64,000 nucleotides of DNA from Streptomyces musisoli (GTDB taxonomy: Bacteria > Actinomycetota > Actinomycetes > Streptomycetales > Streptomycetaceae), in NCBI RefSeq assembly GCF_016741855.1, contig NZ_JAERRH010000022.1:36501-100500 (forward strand), read 5' to 3'. Numbering within the stretch: the first letter of the stretch is position 1; every line of letters begins with the position of its first letter. Of this stretch, positions 44,656-54,000 are shown in pieces. Below the pieces are notes generated by a model. That model saw only the letters and a program-made list of their open reading frames with translations. It was not told where the DNA came from and made no database searches. The position numbers and the translations under genes are program-made.

Positions 44656-46155
44656 ATGACGGACAGCAACATCATCAAGCTCACGGCCGCGCAGATCGCC
44701 GAGAGGATCGCCTCCGGCGAGCTCACCGCGGTCGAGGTCACCGAGGCCCACCTCGCCCGCATCGAGGCCGTCGACGAGAAGGTGCACGCCTTCCTGCACG
44801 TCGACCGCGAGGGCGCCCTCGCCCAGGCCCGTGCCGTGGACGAGAAGCGGGCCCGCGGCGAGAAGCTCGGCCCGCTGGCCGGCGTCCCGCTCGCGCTCAA
44901 GGACATCTTCACCACCGAGGGCGTGCCCACGACCGTCGGCTCGAAGATCCTCGAGGGCTGGATCCCGCCGTACGACGCGACGCTCACCAAGCGGCTGAAG
45001 GCCGCCGACGTCGTCATCCTCGGCAAGACCAACATGGACGAGTTCGCCATGGGGTCCTCCACCGAGAACAGCGCCTACGGCCCGACCGGCAACCCCTGGG
45101 ACCTCACCAGGATCCCCGGCGGCTCCGGCGGCGGTTCCTCCGCCGCGCTCGCCTCGTACGAGGCCCCGCTCGCCATCGGCACCGACACCGGCGGTTCCAT
45201 CCGCCAGCCGGCCGCCGTCACCGGCACGGTCGGCGTGAAGCCGACCTACGGCGCGGTGTCCCGCTACGGCATGGTGGCGTTCTCCTCCTCCCTCGACCAG
45301 GGCGGCCCCTGCGCCCGCACGGTCCTGGACGCGGCCCTGCTGCACGAGGTGATCGCCGGGCACGACCCGCTGGACTCCACCTCCATCGACGCGCCGGTCC
45401 CGCCGGTGGTCGAGGCCGCCCGCAACGGTTCCGTCGCCGGCATGCGCGTCGGCGTGGTCAAGCAGTTCCGCGGCGAGGGCTACCAGGCCGGTGTCATCCA
45501 GCGCTTCGACGAGTCGGTCGAGCTGCTCAAGGGGCTGGGCGCCGAGATCGTCGAGCTGGACTGCCCGTCCTTCGACCTCGCCCTGTCGGCGTACTACCTG
45601 ATCGCGCCGTCCGAGTGCTCCTCCAACCTCGCCCGCTTCGACGGCCTGCGCTACGGCCTCCGCGCGGGTGACGACGGCGGCCACTCGGCCGAGGAGGTCA
45701 CCTCCCTCACCCGCGAGGCCGGCTTCGGCCCCGAGGTCAAGCGCCGCATCATGCTCGGCACGTACGCCCTCAGCTCCGGCTACTACGACGCGTACTACGG
45801 CAGCGCCCAGAAGGTCCGCACGCTGATCAAGCAGGACTTCGACAAGGCGTTCGAGCAGGTCGACGTGATCGTCTCGCCGACGACCCCGACGACCGCCTTC
45901 GCGATCGGCGAGCGCGCCGACGACCCGATGGCGATGTACCTCGCGGACCTGTGCACCATCCCGACCAACCTGGCGGGCAACGCGGCCATGTCCCTTCCCT
46001 GCGGTCTCGCCCCGGAGGACAACCTCCCGGTCGGCCTCCAGATCATCGCCCCGGTGATGAAGGACGACCGGCTGTACAAGGTGGGCGCCGCCGTCGAGGC
46101 CGCCTTCGTGGAAAAGTGGGGCCACCCGCTGCTGGAGGAGGCACCGTCGCTGTGA
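44656..46155 (+). CDS. gatA: Asp/Glu-tRNA amidotransferase subunit A
   Basis: A 499-residue amidase that makes ammonia from glutamine for transamidation of Glu-tRNA(Gln) and Asp-tRNA(Asn). The catalytic triad is K in GVPLALKDIFTTEG, and Ser pair in RIPGGSGGGSS and GTDTGGSIRQPAA. ATG 44656 is chosen because GGAGGAG (44640-44647) is correctly spaced for it, whereas GTG 44647 overlaps that site. The stop overlaps the GTG of the next small gene. Confidence 0.97.
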   Translation: MTDSNIIKLTAAQIAERIASGELTAVEVTEAHLARIEAVDEKVHAFLHVDREGALAQARAVDEKRARGEKLGPLAGVPLALKDIFTTEGVPTTVGSKILEGWIPPYDATLTKRLKAADVVILGKTNMDEFAMGSSTENSAYGPTGNPWDLTRIPGGSGGGSSAALASYEAPLAIGTDTGGSIRQPAAVTGTVGVKPTYGAVSRYGMVAFSSSLDQGGPCARTVLDAALLHEVIAGHDPLDSTSIDAPVPPVVEAARNGSVAGMRVGVVKQFRGEGYQAGVIQRFDESVELLKGLGAEIVELDCPSFDLALSAYYLIAPSECSSNLARFDGLRYGLRAGDDGGHSAEEVTSLTREAGFGPEVKRRIMLGTYALSSGYYDAYYGSAQKVRTLIKQDFDKAFEQVDVIVSPTTPTTAFAIGERADDPMAMYLADLCTIPTNLAGNAAMSLPCGLAPEDNLPVGLQIIAPVMKDDRLYKVGAAVEAAFVEKWGHPLLEEAPSL

Positions 46156-46391
46156 GCGCACTGACCAAGGCCAAGGGCTTCAAGAAGTCCAAGTCCGGTA
46201 CGTACCTGTCCATGGCCGCCACCGCGTTCGGCGCGTTCGGCGCCGTGAAGCAGATCAAGAAGGCCCGCGCCGAGAACGACACGCTGCGACTCGTCGACGC
46301 CGTCGTCACCGCCGCCGGCATCGCCACCGGCCTCGCCATCCTCTACCGCGAGCTGAAGCGGCTGGGCGACGACGACGTCCTGCTGGGCTGA
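46152..46391 (+). CDS. Small protein between gatA and gatB
   Basis: A 79-residue protein beginning VSALTKAKGFKKSKSGTYLS (first residue Met in vivo). The middle has AATAFGAFGAVKQIKKARAE and then a hydrophobic stretch AVVTAAGIATGLAILYREL that could be one membrane helix; the ends are charged. Its GTG overlaps the gatA stop as GTGA, and gatB follows 16 bases later, so it is certainly part of the operon. I recall a similar unnamed gene at this place in other Streptomyces. No homologous family is recognised and no function is known. Confidence 0.8.
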   Translation: MSALTKAKGFKKSKSGTYLSMAATAFGAFGAVKQIKKARAENDTLRLVDAVVTAAGIATGLAILYRELKRLGDDDVLLG

Positions 46392-46406
46392 GAGGGAAGT
46401 TTCACC

Positions 46407-47921
46407 GTGACCACCACGACCGACCTGGTGTCGTACGAGGACGCGCTGGCGTCGTACGACCCCGTCATGGGCCTCGAGGTCCATGTCGAACTCGGCACCA
46501 AGACCAAGATGTTCTGCGGCTGTTCGACCGCGCTCGGTGCCGACGCCAACTCGCAGACCTGCCCGGTCTGCCTCGGCCTGCCGGGCGCGCTCCCGGTCGT
46601 CAACGCGACCGGCGTCGAGTCCGCGATCAAGATCGGTCTCGCGCTGAACTGCGAGATCGCCGAGTGGTGCCGCTTCGCCCGGAAGAACTACTTCTATCCG
46701 GACATGCCGAAGAACTTCCAGACCTCCCAGTACGACGAGCCCATCGCCTTCAACGGCTACCTCGACGTGCAGCTGGAGGACGGCGAGACCTTCCGCGTGG
46801 AGATCGAGCGCGCCCACATGGAGGAGGACACCGGCAAGTCGACGCACGTCGGCGGCGCGACGGGCCGTATCCACGGCGCCTCGCACTCCCTCCTCGACTA
46901 CAACCGCGCGGGCATCCCGCTCATCGAGATCGTCACCAAGCCGATCGAGGGCGCCGGCGAGCGCGCCCCCGAGGTGGCGAAGGCGTACGTCCGCGAGCTG
47001 CGCGAGCTGATCCGTGCCCTCGGCGTGTCCGAGGCCCGCATGGAGATGGGCCAGATGCGCTGCGACGTGAACCTGTCGCTGCGTCCCCACGGCACCGAGA
47101 AGTTCGGCACCCGCTCCGAGACGAAGAACGTCAACTCGCTGCGTTCCGTGGAGCGTGCGGCCCGCTTCGAGATCCAGCGGCACGCGGCCGTGCTGTCCTC
47201 GGGCGGCACGATCATCCAGGAGACCCGCCACTTCCACGAGGACACGGGGTCCACGACCTCGGGCCGCGTGAAGGAGGAGGCCGAGGACTACCGGTACTTC
47301 CCGGAGCCCGACCTGGTCCCCGTCGCCCCCTCGCGCGAGTGGGTGGAGGAGATCCGCGCGGCCCTGCCCGAGCTGCCGCTGGCCCGCCGCACCCGGCTGC
47401 TGGCCGAGTGGGGCATCTCGGCCACCGACATGCAGGCGATCCTCAACGCCGGTGCGCTGGACCCGATCGTCGCCACGATCGACGCCGGTGCCGACGCCGC
47501 CTCCGCCCGCAAGTGGTGGATGGGCGAACTGGCGCGCAGCGCCAACGAGTCCGGCAAGTCGCTGGACGAGCTGGCGATCACGCCGCAGCAGGTGGCCCGG
47601 GTCACCGAGCTGGTCGCGAAGGGTGACCTGAACGACAAGCTGGCCCGCCAGGTCATCGAGGGCGTCCTCGCGGGCGAGGGCACCCCGGACGAGGTCGTCG
47701 ACAAGCGCGGTCTGAAGGTCGTCTCCGACGACTCCGCGCTCGGCACGGCGGTCGACGAGGCCATCGCCGGCAACCCGGGCATCGCGGACAAGATCCGCGG
47801 CGGCAAGGTGGCCGCGGCCGGCGCCCTGGTCGGCGCGGTCATGAAGGCCACGCGCGGCCAGGCCGACGCGGCCCGCGTCAAGGAGCTGATCCTGGAGAAG
47901 CTGGGCGTCAGCGAGGGCTGA
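46407..47921 (+). CDS. gatB: Asp/Glu-tRNA amidotransferase subunit B
   Basis: A 504-residue subunit that binds the misacylated tRNA and activates its side chain with ATP. Marks in order: MGLEVHVELGTKTKMFCGCS, CPVCLGLPGALPVVN, YFYPDMPKNFQTSQYD, KSTHVGGATGRIHGASHSLL, DYNRAGIPLIEIV and the C-terminal YqeY-like helical domain. GTG 46407 has AGGGAAG nine bases before. A perfect hairpin ends the operon. Confidence 0.97.
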   Translation: MTTTTDLVSYEDALASYDPVMGLEVHVELGTKTKMFCGCSTALGADANSQTCPVCLGLPGALPVVNATGVESAIKIGLALNCEIAEWCRFARKNYFYPDMPKNFQTSQYDEPIAFNGYLDVQLEDGETFRVEIERAHMEEDTGKSTHVGGATGRIHGASHSLLDYNRAGIPLIEIVTKPIEGAGERAPEVAKAYVRELRELIRALGVSEARMEMGQMRCDVNLSLRPHGTEKFGTRSETKNVNSLRSVERAARFEIQRHAAVLSSGGTIIQETRHFHEDTGSTTSGRVKEEAEDYRYFPEPDLVPVAPSREWVEEIRAALPELPLARRTRLLAEWGISATDMQAILNAGALDPIVATIDAGADAASARKWWMGELARSANESGKSLDELAITPQQVARVTELVAKGDLNDKLARQVIEGVLAGEGTPDEVVDKRGLKVVSDDSALGTAVDEAIAGNPGIADKIRGGKVAAAGALVGAVMKATRGQADAARVKELILEKLGVSEG

Positions 47922-47938
47922 GCCCGCACCGCACCGTA

Positions 47939-47968
47939 CGGCCCCGGAGGCAACCCTCCGGGGCCGTG
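47939..47968 (+). terminator. gatCAB operon terminator
   Basis: A perfect 13-bp stem (ACGGCCCCGGAGG and complement) with loop CAAC begins 18 bases after the gatB stop codon. Confidence 0.85.
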
Positions 47969-48182
47969 TGCACGTTCTCTCCTCGACGAGCTGTCCGGGG
48001 GCGTTCTGCGGAGGCGTTCTCCGGGGCGGTACGCACGACGAGTCCGGGTTTCTCCTCGACGGACTCGGAGGCACACCCTCCGGGCCGTGAGCCTGCGGCC
48101 GTTGGCTGGCGGCCGTCCGCAGCGGCCGAAGGCACCGCCCCGCGCCGGGTTCCTCCCACCGGAGGCGGTACGCTCGCCCGCC

Positions 48183-48626
48183 ATGAGTGGACGCACCGAT
48201 TCCGACACCGAGCCCGTGATAGCCACGGATACCCAGACCGCCCGGGCCGCCGAAGCCGCCGAGGGCACCGCGGACGCCGTTGTCGGCGCGGATGCCCGGG
48301 ACACCAGGGACACCGTCGAGGCCGGACTCGGCGAGGACGGCGAGGACGGCGAAGCCGGACGGGACGGCGAGGAGTACGTCGGGGACGCCCGGCGGGCCCG
48401 CTGGATCGCCGTCGGCACCGGCGCGCTGTTGACGCTGGCCGGGCTGGCCGCCGCGCTGTTCCGGGCGGCCGGTTCCGCCCCCGCGCTCGCGTCCGCCGCC
48501 TATGCCCTGGGCGCCGCCGTGTGCGCGGCCGCAACGGTGCTCGGGTCCAGGGGCCGCACCCGCAGGGCCCTGTGGCTGCTGATCGCCGGGACGATGATCA
48601 TGGCGTTCGGAGACCAGTTCGACTGA
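48183..48626 (+). CDS. Small membrane protein with acidic N-terminus
   Basis: A 147-residue protein. The first 75 residues are Ala/Asp/Glu-rich and disordered (EDGEDGEAGRDGEEYVGD). Three membrane spans follow: WIAVGTGALLTLAGLAAALF, ALASAAYALGAAVCAAATVL and ALWLLIAGTMIMAFG. ATG 48183 follows TACGCT by eight bases, so the mRNA may be leaderless; a longer frame start at 48087 is less likely. No family recognised. Confidence 0.65.
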   Translation: MSGRTDSDTEPVIATDTQTARAAEAAEGTADAVVGADARDTRDTVEAGLGEDGEDGEAGRDGEEYVGDARRARWIAVGTGALLTLAGLAAALFRAAGSAPALASAAYALGAAVCAAATVLGSRGRTRRALWLLIAGTMIMAFGDQFD

Positions 48627-48951
48627 GGTTCCGCCGCCGCCCCGGCCGGACGGCCGACTCCGCCGTCGTCCCGGACCCTGCCGCGCATCGGCTCGGGATC
48701 GGCATCCGCGGGACCGCCGGGATGCCGTGCCGCGTATGAGAGGCTCGCTCGGTCCCGGCTGACGAGCTTGCGGCATGTGGACGAAGCGCGGCCGGTGCAC
48801 GAGCGACGGCCGGTGCACCGGCCGCGTCCGGTACGCGGATCGCGGCCGGTGGACGAACTGTGGCCGGTGGACGAATTGCGGTCAGTGGACGAACTGCGGT
48901 CAGTGGACGGACCGTGGCCGGTGGACGAACTGCGGAAGGAAGAACGGCACG
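48627..48951 (+). other. Gap filled mainly by an 18-bp repeat
   Basis: These 325 bases carry no firm gene. The first half shows nothing notable. The second half is the 18-bp repeat array at 48777-48938, followed by the ribosome site GGAAGGAAG of the GNAT gene. Confidence 0.6.
48777..48938. repeat. 18-bp tandem repeat, nine copies
   Basis: Nine head-to-tail units of 18 bases; the best conserved is GTGGACGAACTGCGGTCA (copy 7). Copies 1-4 and 8 have drifted, copies 5-7 and 9 are close. As the period is six codons, the array stays open in several frames, including the frame of the GNAT gene behind it (an R/Q-W-T-N-C-G repeat from ATG 48775). Confidence 0.85.
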
Positions 48952-49527
48952 ATGTACGCGACATCGCTCGGTGACGACGGCGCCGAACTGCGGCCCCTCG
49001 AGGTGTGGCACGCAGGGGAGCTTCTCGACAACATAGACCGGGGACGGGAGTTCATCGGCCGGCACATCGGCCTGGCGGACGCGGTGTCCGATCTCGACGG
49101 CGCCCATGCCTGGCTGAAGTCGTACGCCGACAAGCGCGGCGCCGACGCCGGCAGCCTGCACGGGCTCTGGCTGGACGGCAAGCTCGTCGGCGGCCTGCTG
49201 TTCCGCGTCTGGGACACCCCGAGCGGGGTCTGCGAGGCCGGCTGCTGGCTGGAACCGGCGGCGGCCGGACGCGGGCTGGTCACGCGCGGCCTGCGGGTCC
49301 TGTTCGACTGGGCCTTCGAGGAGCGCGGCATGCACCGGGTGGAGTGGCATGTGTCCTCGGCCAACGAGCCGAGCATCAGCGTGGCCCGGCGCCTGGGCAT
49401 GACCCGCGAGGGCGTGCTCCGCGAGAACTACCCGCACCGGGGCGTGCGTACCAGCACCGAGATCTGGGCGGTGCTCGCCGCCGAATGGCGTGCGGCACGC
49501 GCGCGTACCGCGCAGGACGATCACTGA
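48952..49527 (+). CDS. GNAT acetyltransferase (RimJ/RimL type)
   Basis: A 191-residue N-acetyltransferase. LELWLDGKLV-like beta strands are followed by EAGCWLEPAAAGRGLVTRGL, the acetyl-CoA loop, and RVEWHVSSANEPSISVARRL with GMTREGVLRENYPHRG. The last part is typical of RimJ/RimL enzymes, which modify ribosomal proteins or small molecules; the substrate is unknown. ATG 48952 is taken because GGAAGGAAG precedes it. An in-frame ATG at 48775 would add 59 Trp/Cys-rich residues encoded by the 18-bp repeat; no good ribosome site supports that. Confidence 0.87.
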   Translation: MYATSLGDDGAELRPLEVWHAGELLDNIDRGREFIGRHIGLADAVSDLDGAHAWLKSYADKRGADAGSLHGLWLDGKLVGGLLFRVWDTPSGVCEAGCWLEPAAAGRGLVTRGLRVLFDWAFEERGMHRVEWHVSSANEPSISVARRLGMTREGVLRENYPHRGVRTSTEIWAVLAAEWRAARARTAQDDH

Positions 49528-49581
49528 CACGGTTTTCGATCATTAAGGGGCCTCTCAGACGGCGTCCGTACGGTGCCAGGC

Positions 49582-50286
49582 ATGGCAACGAAGACAGCGG
49601 ACGGCGCCGAGGCCGGCACCGAGGCACACAAGGACGACGAGACGACGGCGGCGGCCGGTGCCGCCGAGGAGGCACGGACTCCCGAAGCCACGGAGACACG
49701 GGCTCCCGAAGCCGCGGAGCCCGGGGAACGAGCCACCGAGGCGACTGCGGACGCGGCACACGCTGAGCACGCCGCGGACGCCGCGGACGCCGCGGACGCC
49801 GCGGACGCCGCGGACGCCGCGGACGCCGCGGACGCCGCGGACGCCGCGGACGACGCGGACGGCGACGGGACCGGCGCCGGAGGGAAGGCGCCCTCCGGGG
49901 TCGGCCAGGGCGCCGGAGCCGTCGTGTCGGCGGCGCTGGGCCTGGTTTCGCTCAGCGGCGGCTGGATCGGCACCGTCGCATCCGCCCGCGAGCAGCTCGT
50001 GGGCCAGCTCCAGACGTCCTCCACCGCGAGCGTCGCCAAGCAGGTCAAGGAGGTCTACGGCGACGCCTGGCACACCACCGCCCTGTGGGCCGGCCTGTTC
50101 GCCGTGGCCGCGCTGGTCACCGGCGTGGTCGTGCTGGTCCGGCCCGCGTTCGGCGCCCCCGGCCGCCCGCAGGCCGCCTGGATCAAGTCGGTCGCCTGGG
50201 CGGGCGTCTCACTGGGCGTCATCGGGCTCCTCCTGGCCGTCCTGAAGTACTCGGACGCACTGCTCGCACTGCCGTCGGCCGGCTGA
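49582..50286 (+). CDS. Membrane protein with Ala-Ala-Asp repeat
   Basis: A 234-residue protein. The first 100 residues are very rich in Ala, Asp and Glu and include nine AAD units coded by a 9-bp repeat. The rest has a weak hydrophobic stretch (GAVVSAALGLVSLSGGWIGT), then LWAGLFAVAALVTGVVVLV and AGVSLGVIGLLLAVLKYSDA as clear membrane spans. ATG 49582 starts MATKTADG; GTG 49573 is an alternative. No function is recognised. Confidence 0.68.
   Translation: MATKTADGAEAGTEAHKDDETTAAAGAAEEARTPEATETRAPEAAEPGERATEATADAAHAEHAADAADAADAADAADAADAADAADAADDADGDGTGAGGKAPSGVGQGAGAVVSAALGLVSLSGGWIGTVASAREQLVGQLQTSSTASVAKQVKEVYGDAWHTTALWAGLFAVAALVTGVVVLVRPAFGAPGRPQAAWIKSVAWAGVSLGVIGLLLAVLKYSDALLALPSAG
49771..49851. 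repeat. 9-bp tandem repeat (GCCGCGGAC), nine copies
   Basis: Nine perfect head-to-tail copies inside the membrane protein gene, encoding Ala-Ala-Asp each. The perfection suggests recent slippage expansion, so copy number may vary between strains. Confidence 0.9.
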
Positions 50287-50301
50287 GAAACCGCAGCTCC
50301 C

Positions 50302-50350
50302 AGGGGCCTTAGGGAATCCTCGTCCACCTCAGGGACGTCCTAAGGCCCCT
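50302..50350. terminator. Long-loop inverted repeat
   Basis: AGGGGCCTTAGG (50302-50313) pairs with CCTAAGGCCCCT (50339-50350) across a 25-base loop, 16 bases after the stop of the membrane protein gene. Probably a terminator; the loop is long, so an operator is not excluded. TTAAGGGGCC at 49548 before the gene resembles one arm. Confidence 0.5.
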
Positions 50351-50481
50351 TACGCGCGCGTGCGGCCCGCCCGCCGCCCGAAGATGCGGAACTCTCCCGA
50401 TGTGGCAGACCCCCCTGGGAGACGAAAGTGGAGGCATCGCGGAAAGCGACGCACGACACCGACTCTCCCGAAGGACACGCC

Positions 50482-50673
50482 ATGTACGAGTTCGAACTGC
50501 ACCGGCTCCGGTCCGCCGACCTGCGCCGCACGGCCCAGCAGGAGCGCCTGGCCCGTGAGGCCGTGCGTTCCCGGCGCGCCGCCCGCCGCTCGGGCGGTGC
50601 CGGCGACGGCACCCCGGTCGCCGAGTCGCATACCGACCGCCCCCGCAGGCTCCGGTTGCCGCACACCGCGTGA
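50482..50673 (+). CDS. Small basic protein, 63 residues
   Basis: A short Arg-rich protein: MYEFELHRLRSADLRRTAQQ, then ERLAREAVRSRRAARRSGGA and a Pro/Arg tail. A single amphipathic helix is likely. AAGGA lies eight bases before ATG 50482, and a hairpin terminator with a T-run follows at 50728, which supports a real gene. I recall similar short proteins in Streptomyces, but no function. Confidence 0.6.
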   Translation: MYEFELHRLRSADLRRTAQQERLAREAVRSRRAARRSGGAGDGTPVAESHTDRPRRLRLPHTA

Positions 50674-51059
50674 CCGCGGGGGCGGAGAGCGGCCGTACGG
50701 GGGTCGGGCGCTCGTGGCCACAGGGTCGTACGGCTCTCCAGCAGAGCCGTACGGCCCTTTCCCCTGTGGGTACGGCACGTCCGAAGCCGAAGCCGAAGCC
50801 GGCGCCGAACTCGACGCCAGAGCCGAGCCCGACACCGGAGCACAAACCGCAGCTGAATCCGAAACCGAAACCGGGGCCGATGCCCAAGTCGGGGCTGGAG
50901 CTGGAGCTGGAGTTGGAGCCGGAGCCCGAACCGCAGCCGAATCCGGAGGCGGAGCCCGCGCCGGAGTCGACGCCGACCCGGCCGAGTCCCGGTACGGCCG
51001 GTACGACCATCACACGGGGCCTGTGGAAAACCGGTGCCGGGCCGTCCCGGCAACGTGCG
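50674..51059 (+). other. Terminator plus degenerate hexanucleotide repeat, no firm gene
   Basis: The gap between the small basic protein and the LuxR ATPase. It holds the hairpin at 50728-50752 and then about 200 bases (50781-50990) of GAAGCCGAAGCC-like repeats, drifting through GAGCTGGAGCTGGAG. The frame of the following gene is open through it (Pro-Lys and Pro-Glu alternation). No start with a ribosome site was found in it. Confidence 0.55.
50728..50752 (+). terminator. Hairpin terminator after the 63-residue protein
   Basis: GTACGGCTC pairs with GAGCCGTAC around loop TCCAGCA, followed by GGCCCTTTCCCC. It ends 79 bases after the small gene's stop. Confidence 0.75.
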
Positions 51060-54000
51060 ATGCTCGGGCCCGTGGAGACCAGGTCCGTCAGTCCCGTGTT
51101 CGTCGGCCGCACCGAAGAGTTGGCCACGCTGAACGACGCGCTCGCCCGCGCCTGCGCGGCCGAGCCGCAGGCGCTGCTGCTCGGCGGTGAGGCGGGCGTG
51201 GGCAAGACCCGCCTCGTGGAGGAGTTCGCCGCGGCCGCGGCCGGCCGCGGCGCCGTCGTCGCCGTCGGCGGCTGCGTGGAGATCGGTGCCGACGGGCTGC
51301 CGTTCGCCCCCTTCTCCACCGCGCTGCGGGCCCTGCGCGACGCCCTGCCCGGGGAGTTCGCCGCCGCGGCGGCCGGCCAGGAGGAGGAACTGGCCCGGCT
51401 GCTGCCCGACCTCGGCGAGGCCGCCCCCGGCCGCCACGACGAACAGGGCATGGCCCGCCTGTTCGAGCTCACCGCCCGGCTGCTGGAACGGGTCGCCGCC
51501 GGCCACACCGTCGTGCTCGTCCTGGAGGACCTGCACTGGGCCGACGCCTCCACCCGCCACCTGCTCGCCTACCTCTTCCGCACCCTGCGCGCCGGCCGTC
51601 TCCTCGTCCTGGCCACCTACCGCTCCGACGACATCCACCGCCGCCACCCGCTGCGCCCCCTGCTCGCCGAACTCGACCGGCTGCGCACCGTCCGCCGCAT
51701 CGAACTCGCCCGCTTCACCCGCGAGGAGGCCGGCCGTCAGATCGCCGGCATCCTCGCCGCCGAACCCGACCCCGCCCACGTGGACGAGATCTACGCACGC
51801 TCCGACGGCAACGCCTTCTTCATCGAGGAACTCGCCGTCGCCGCCTGCGAGGGCAGCTGCACCGGCCTCACCGACTCCCTGCGCGACCTGCTCCTGGTCC
51901 GGGTCGAGGCGCTGCCCGAGAGCGCCCAGCGCGTCGCCCGGATCGTCGCCGAGGGCGGCTCCACGGTGGAGTACCGGCTGATCGAAGCCGTGGCCGGGCT
52001 CACCGAGGACGACCTTATCGAGGCGCTGCGGGCCGCCGTCGGCGCCAACATCCTCACCGTCACCCGCACCGGCGACGGCTACCGCTTCCGGCACTCCCTG
52101 GTCCGCGAGGCCGTGGCCGACGACCTGCTGCCCGGCGAACGCTCCCGGCTCAACCGCCGCTACGCCGAGGCCTTGGAGGCCGACCCGGCACTCGTCCCCG
52201 CCGACGCCCGCGTGATGCGCCTGGCCAGCTACTGGTACCAGGCGAACGACGCCGCGAAGGCCCTGCCCGCCGTCCTGGCCGCCACCGTCGTCGCCCGCCG
52301 CCGGCACGCGTACACCGAGCAGCTCGGCCTGCTGGAACGGGCGATGGAACTGTGGGACGGCGCCCCGGAGGAGGTGCGCTCCGCCCTTCGCCCCGTCGAC
52401 TACGCCGAGGTCTACCCTCCGTGCGGCTGCGACCCGGCCACCACCCCGCTGCGCTACCTCGACCTGATGGCCGAGGCGGCGGTGGCGGGCCGCTTCGGCG
52501 GCGAACGCGAACGCGCCCTGAAGATCACCAAGCGGGCCCTGCGGCTGCTGGAGGAGGAGCGGGACCCGCTGCGCGCCGCATGGTTCTGGGTGCAGCGCTC
52601 CCGGCTGGTACAGGCCCTGGCCCGCGGCGACGGCCGGCAGGAACTGGCCACCGCCCAGGACCTGGTGCGCGGCCTGCCGCCGTCCGAGGTGCACGCCGAG
52701 GTGCTGGCGGTCGCCGCCAACTGGTCCATGCAGCACCGGCCCGGCCCCGAGGCGCTCGCCGCCGCCGAACGGGCCGTGGAGTACGCGCGGATGGTGGGCG
52801 CCCGCGAGACCGAACTGCACGCCCTGCTCACCCTGGCCGGCCTGACGGTGGAGTCCGGCGACCCGGAGGCCGGCCTCGCGCAGCTGCGACAGGTCCTGCG
52901 GGACACCCGGGCGGAGAACGTGCACCCCGTCACGGGCCGCGCCTACGTGAATCTGCCGTCCGCGCTCCAGAGCGTCGGCCGGGACCGGGAGGCCGTCCCC
53001 CTGTTGCGCGAGGGCATCGACTTCTGCCGCCGGTACGGCCTGCTCGACTCCGGGGCCTGGGCCTGGGGCAACCTGTCCGACGCGCTGTACTCGCTGGGCC
53101 AGTGGCGGGAGGCCGCCGAGGCCGCCGTGCACGCGACCCGGGTCGGCCACAGCGCCAAGCCCCGCGCCGCGGGCGCCCTGCGCCTGGCCCACCTCGCCCT
53201 GGCCCGCGGCGACCTCGCCGAGGCCGGCCGGCAACTCGCCGACGCCCGCACCTGGTACGGCACCCACGACCGCCGGCCCCAGCAGGACCTGCCGCTGGCC
53301 CGCATCGCCCTCGGCGTCGCCGCGGCGGAGGGCCGGATCGCCGACGCCCGCGCGGCACTGCTCCCGGCACTGGACGCCGGATTCCCGCCCGGCACCCACC
53401 GCCACGCCTGGCCCCTGCTGCTGGCCGCCGCCACCGCCGAGGCCGACGCCCGTACCCTGCCCGCCGCCCGGCCCGGCCGTTCCGAGACCCTCGACCGCGT
53501 CACGACGGCCGTACGGACCCTCACCACCGGCGTCCCCCTCTGGCAGGCCTACGGGCAGTGGACCCGGGCGGAACTCCGGCGCGCGGCAGGCCGGGACACC
53601 GTCGACACCTGGTCCCCGGTCGTCACCGCCTTCGAGTGTCTGGACCGTCCCTACGACCTCGCCCGGGTCCGCCACCGCCTCGCCGGGGCGCTGCTGGCCG
53701 AGGGCGGCGACGACGAGCGCGACCGCGCGGTGGAGCTGCTCCGGCTGGCCGCGGCGGTCGCCGCCCATCTGGAGGCCCGTCCGCTCGCCGAAGCGGTGGC
53801 GCGGCTCGCCCAGCGCGCCCGCCTCACCCTGGGCGGCGCCTCGGGGCAGGTCCCGGCCCCCGCCGACCCCGTGGCGGCGCTCGGCCTGACCAACCGGGAG
53901 CGGGACGTCCTCGGCCTGGTCGCGGCCGGCCGCACCAACCGCCAGATAGCCGAGGAGCTGTTCATCTCCCCGAAGACGGCGAGCGTCCACGTCTCCAACA

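Noticed and set aside
48777..48938. CRISPR-like look of the 18-bp array
   Set aside because: Units are head to tail with no spacers, and no cas gene is near.
48768..48974. 68-residue frame with Pro-Val-Asp-Glu-Leu-Arg repeats
   Set aside because: Starts at TTG without a ribosome site and overlaps the GNAT gene; it exists only because the repeat has a six-codon period.
49771..49851. Possible small-RNA or regulatory array
   Set aside because: The repeat is in frame inside a clear coding region and gives Ala-Ala-Asp.
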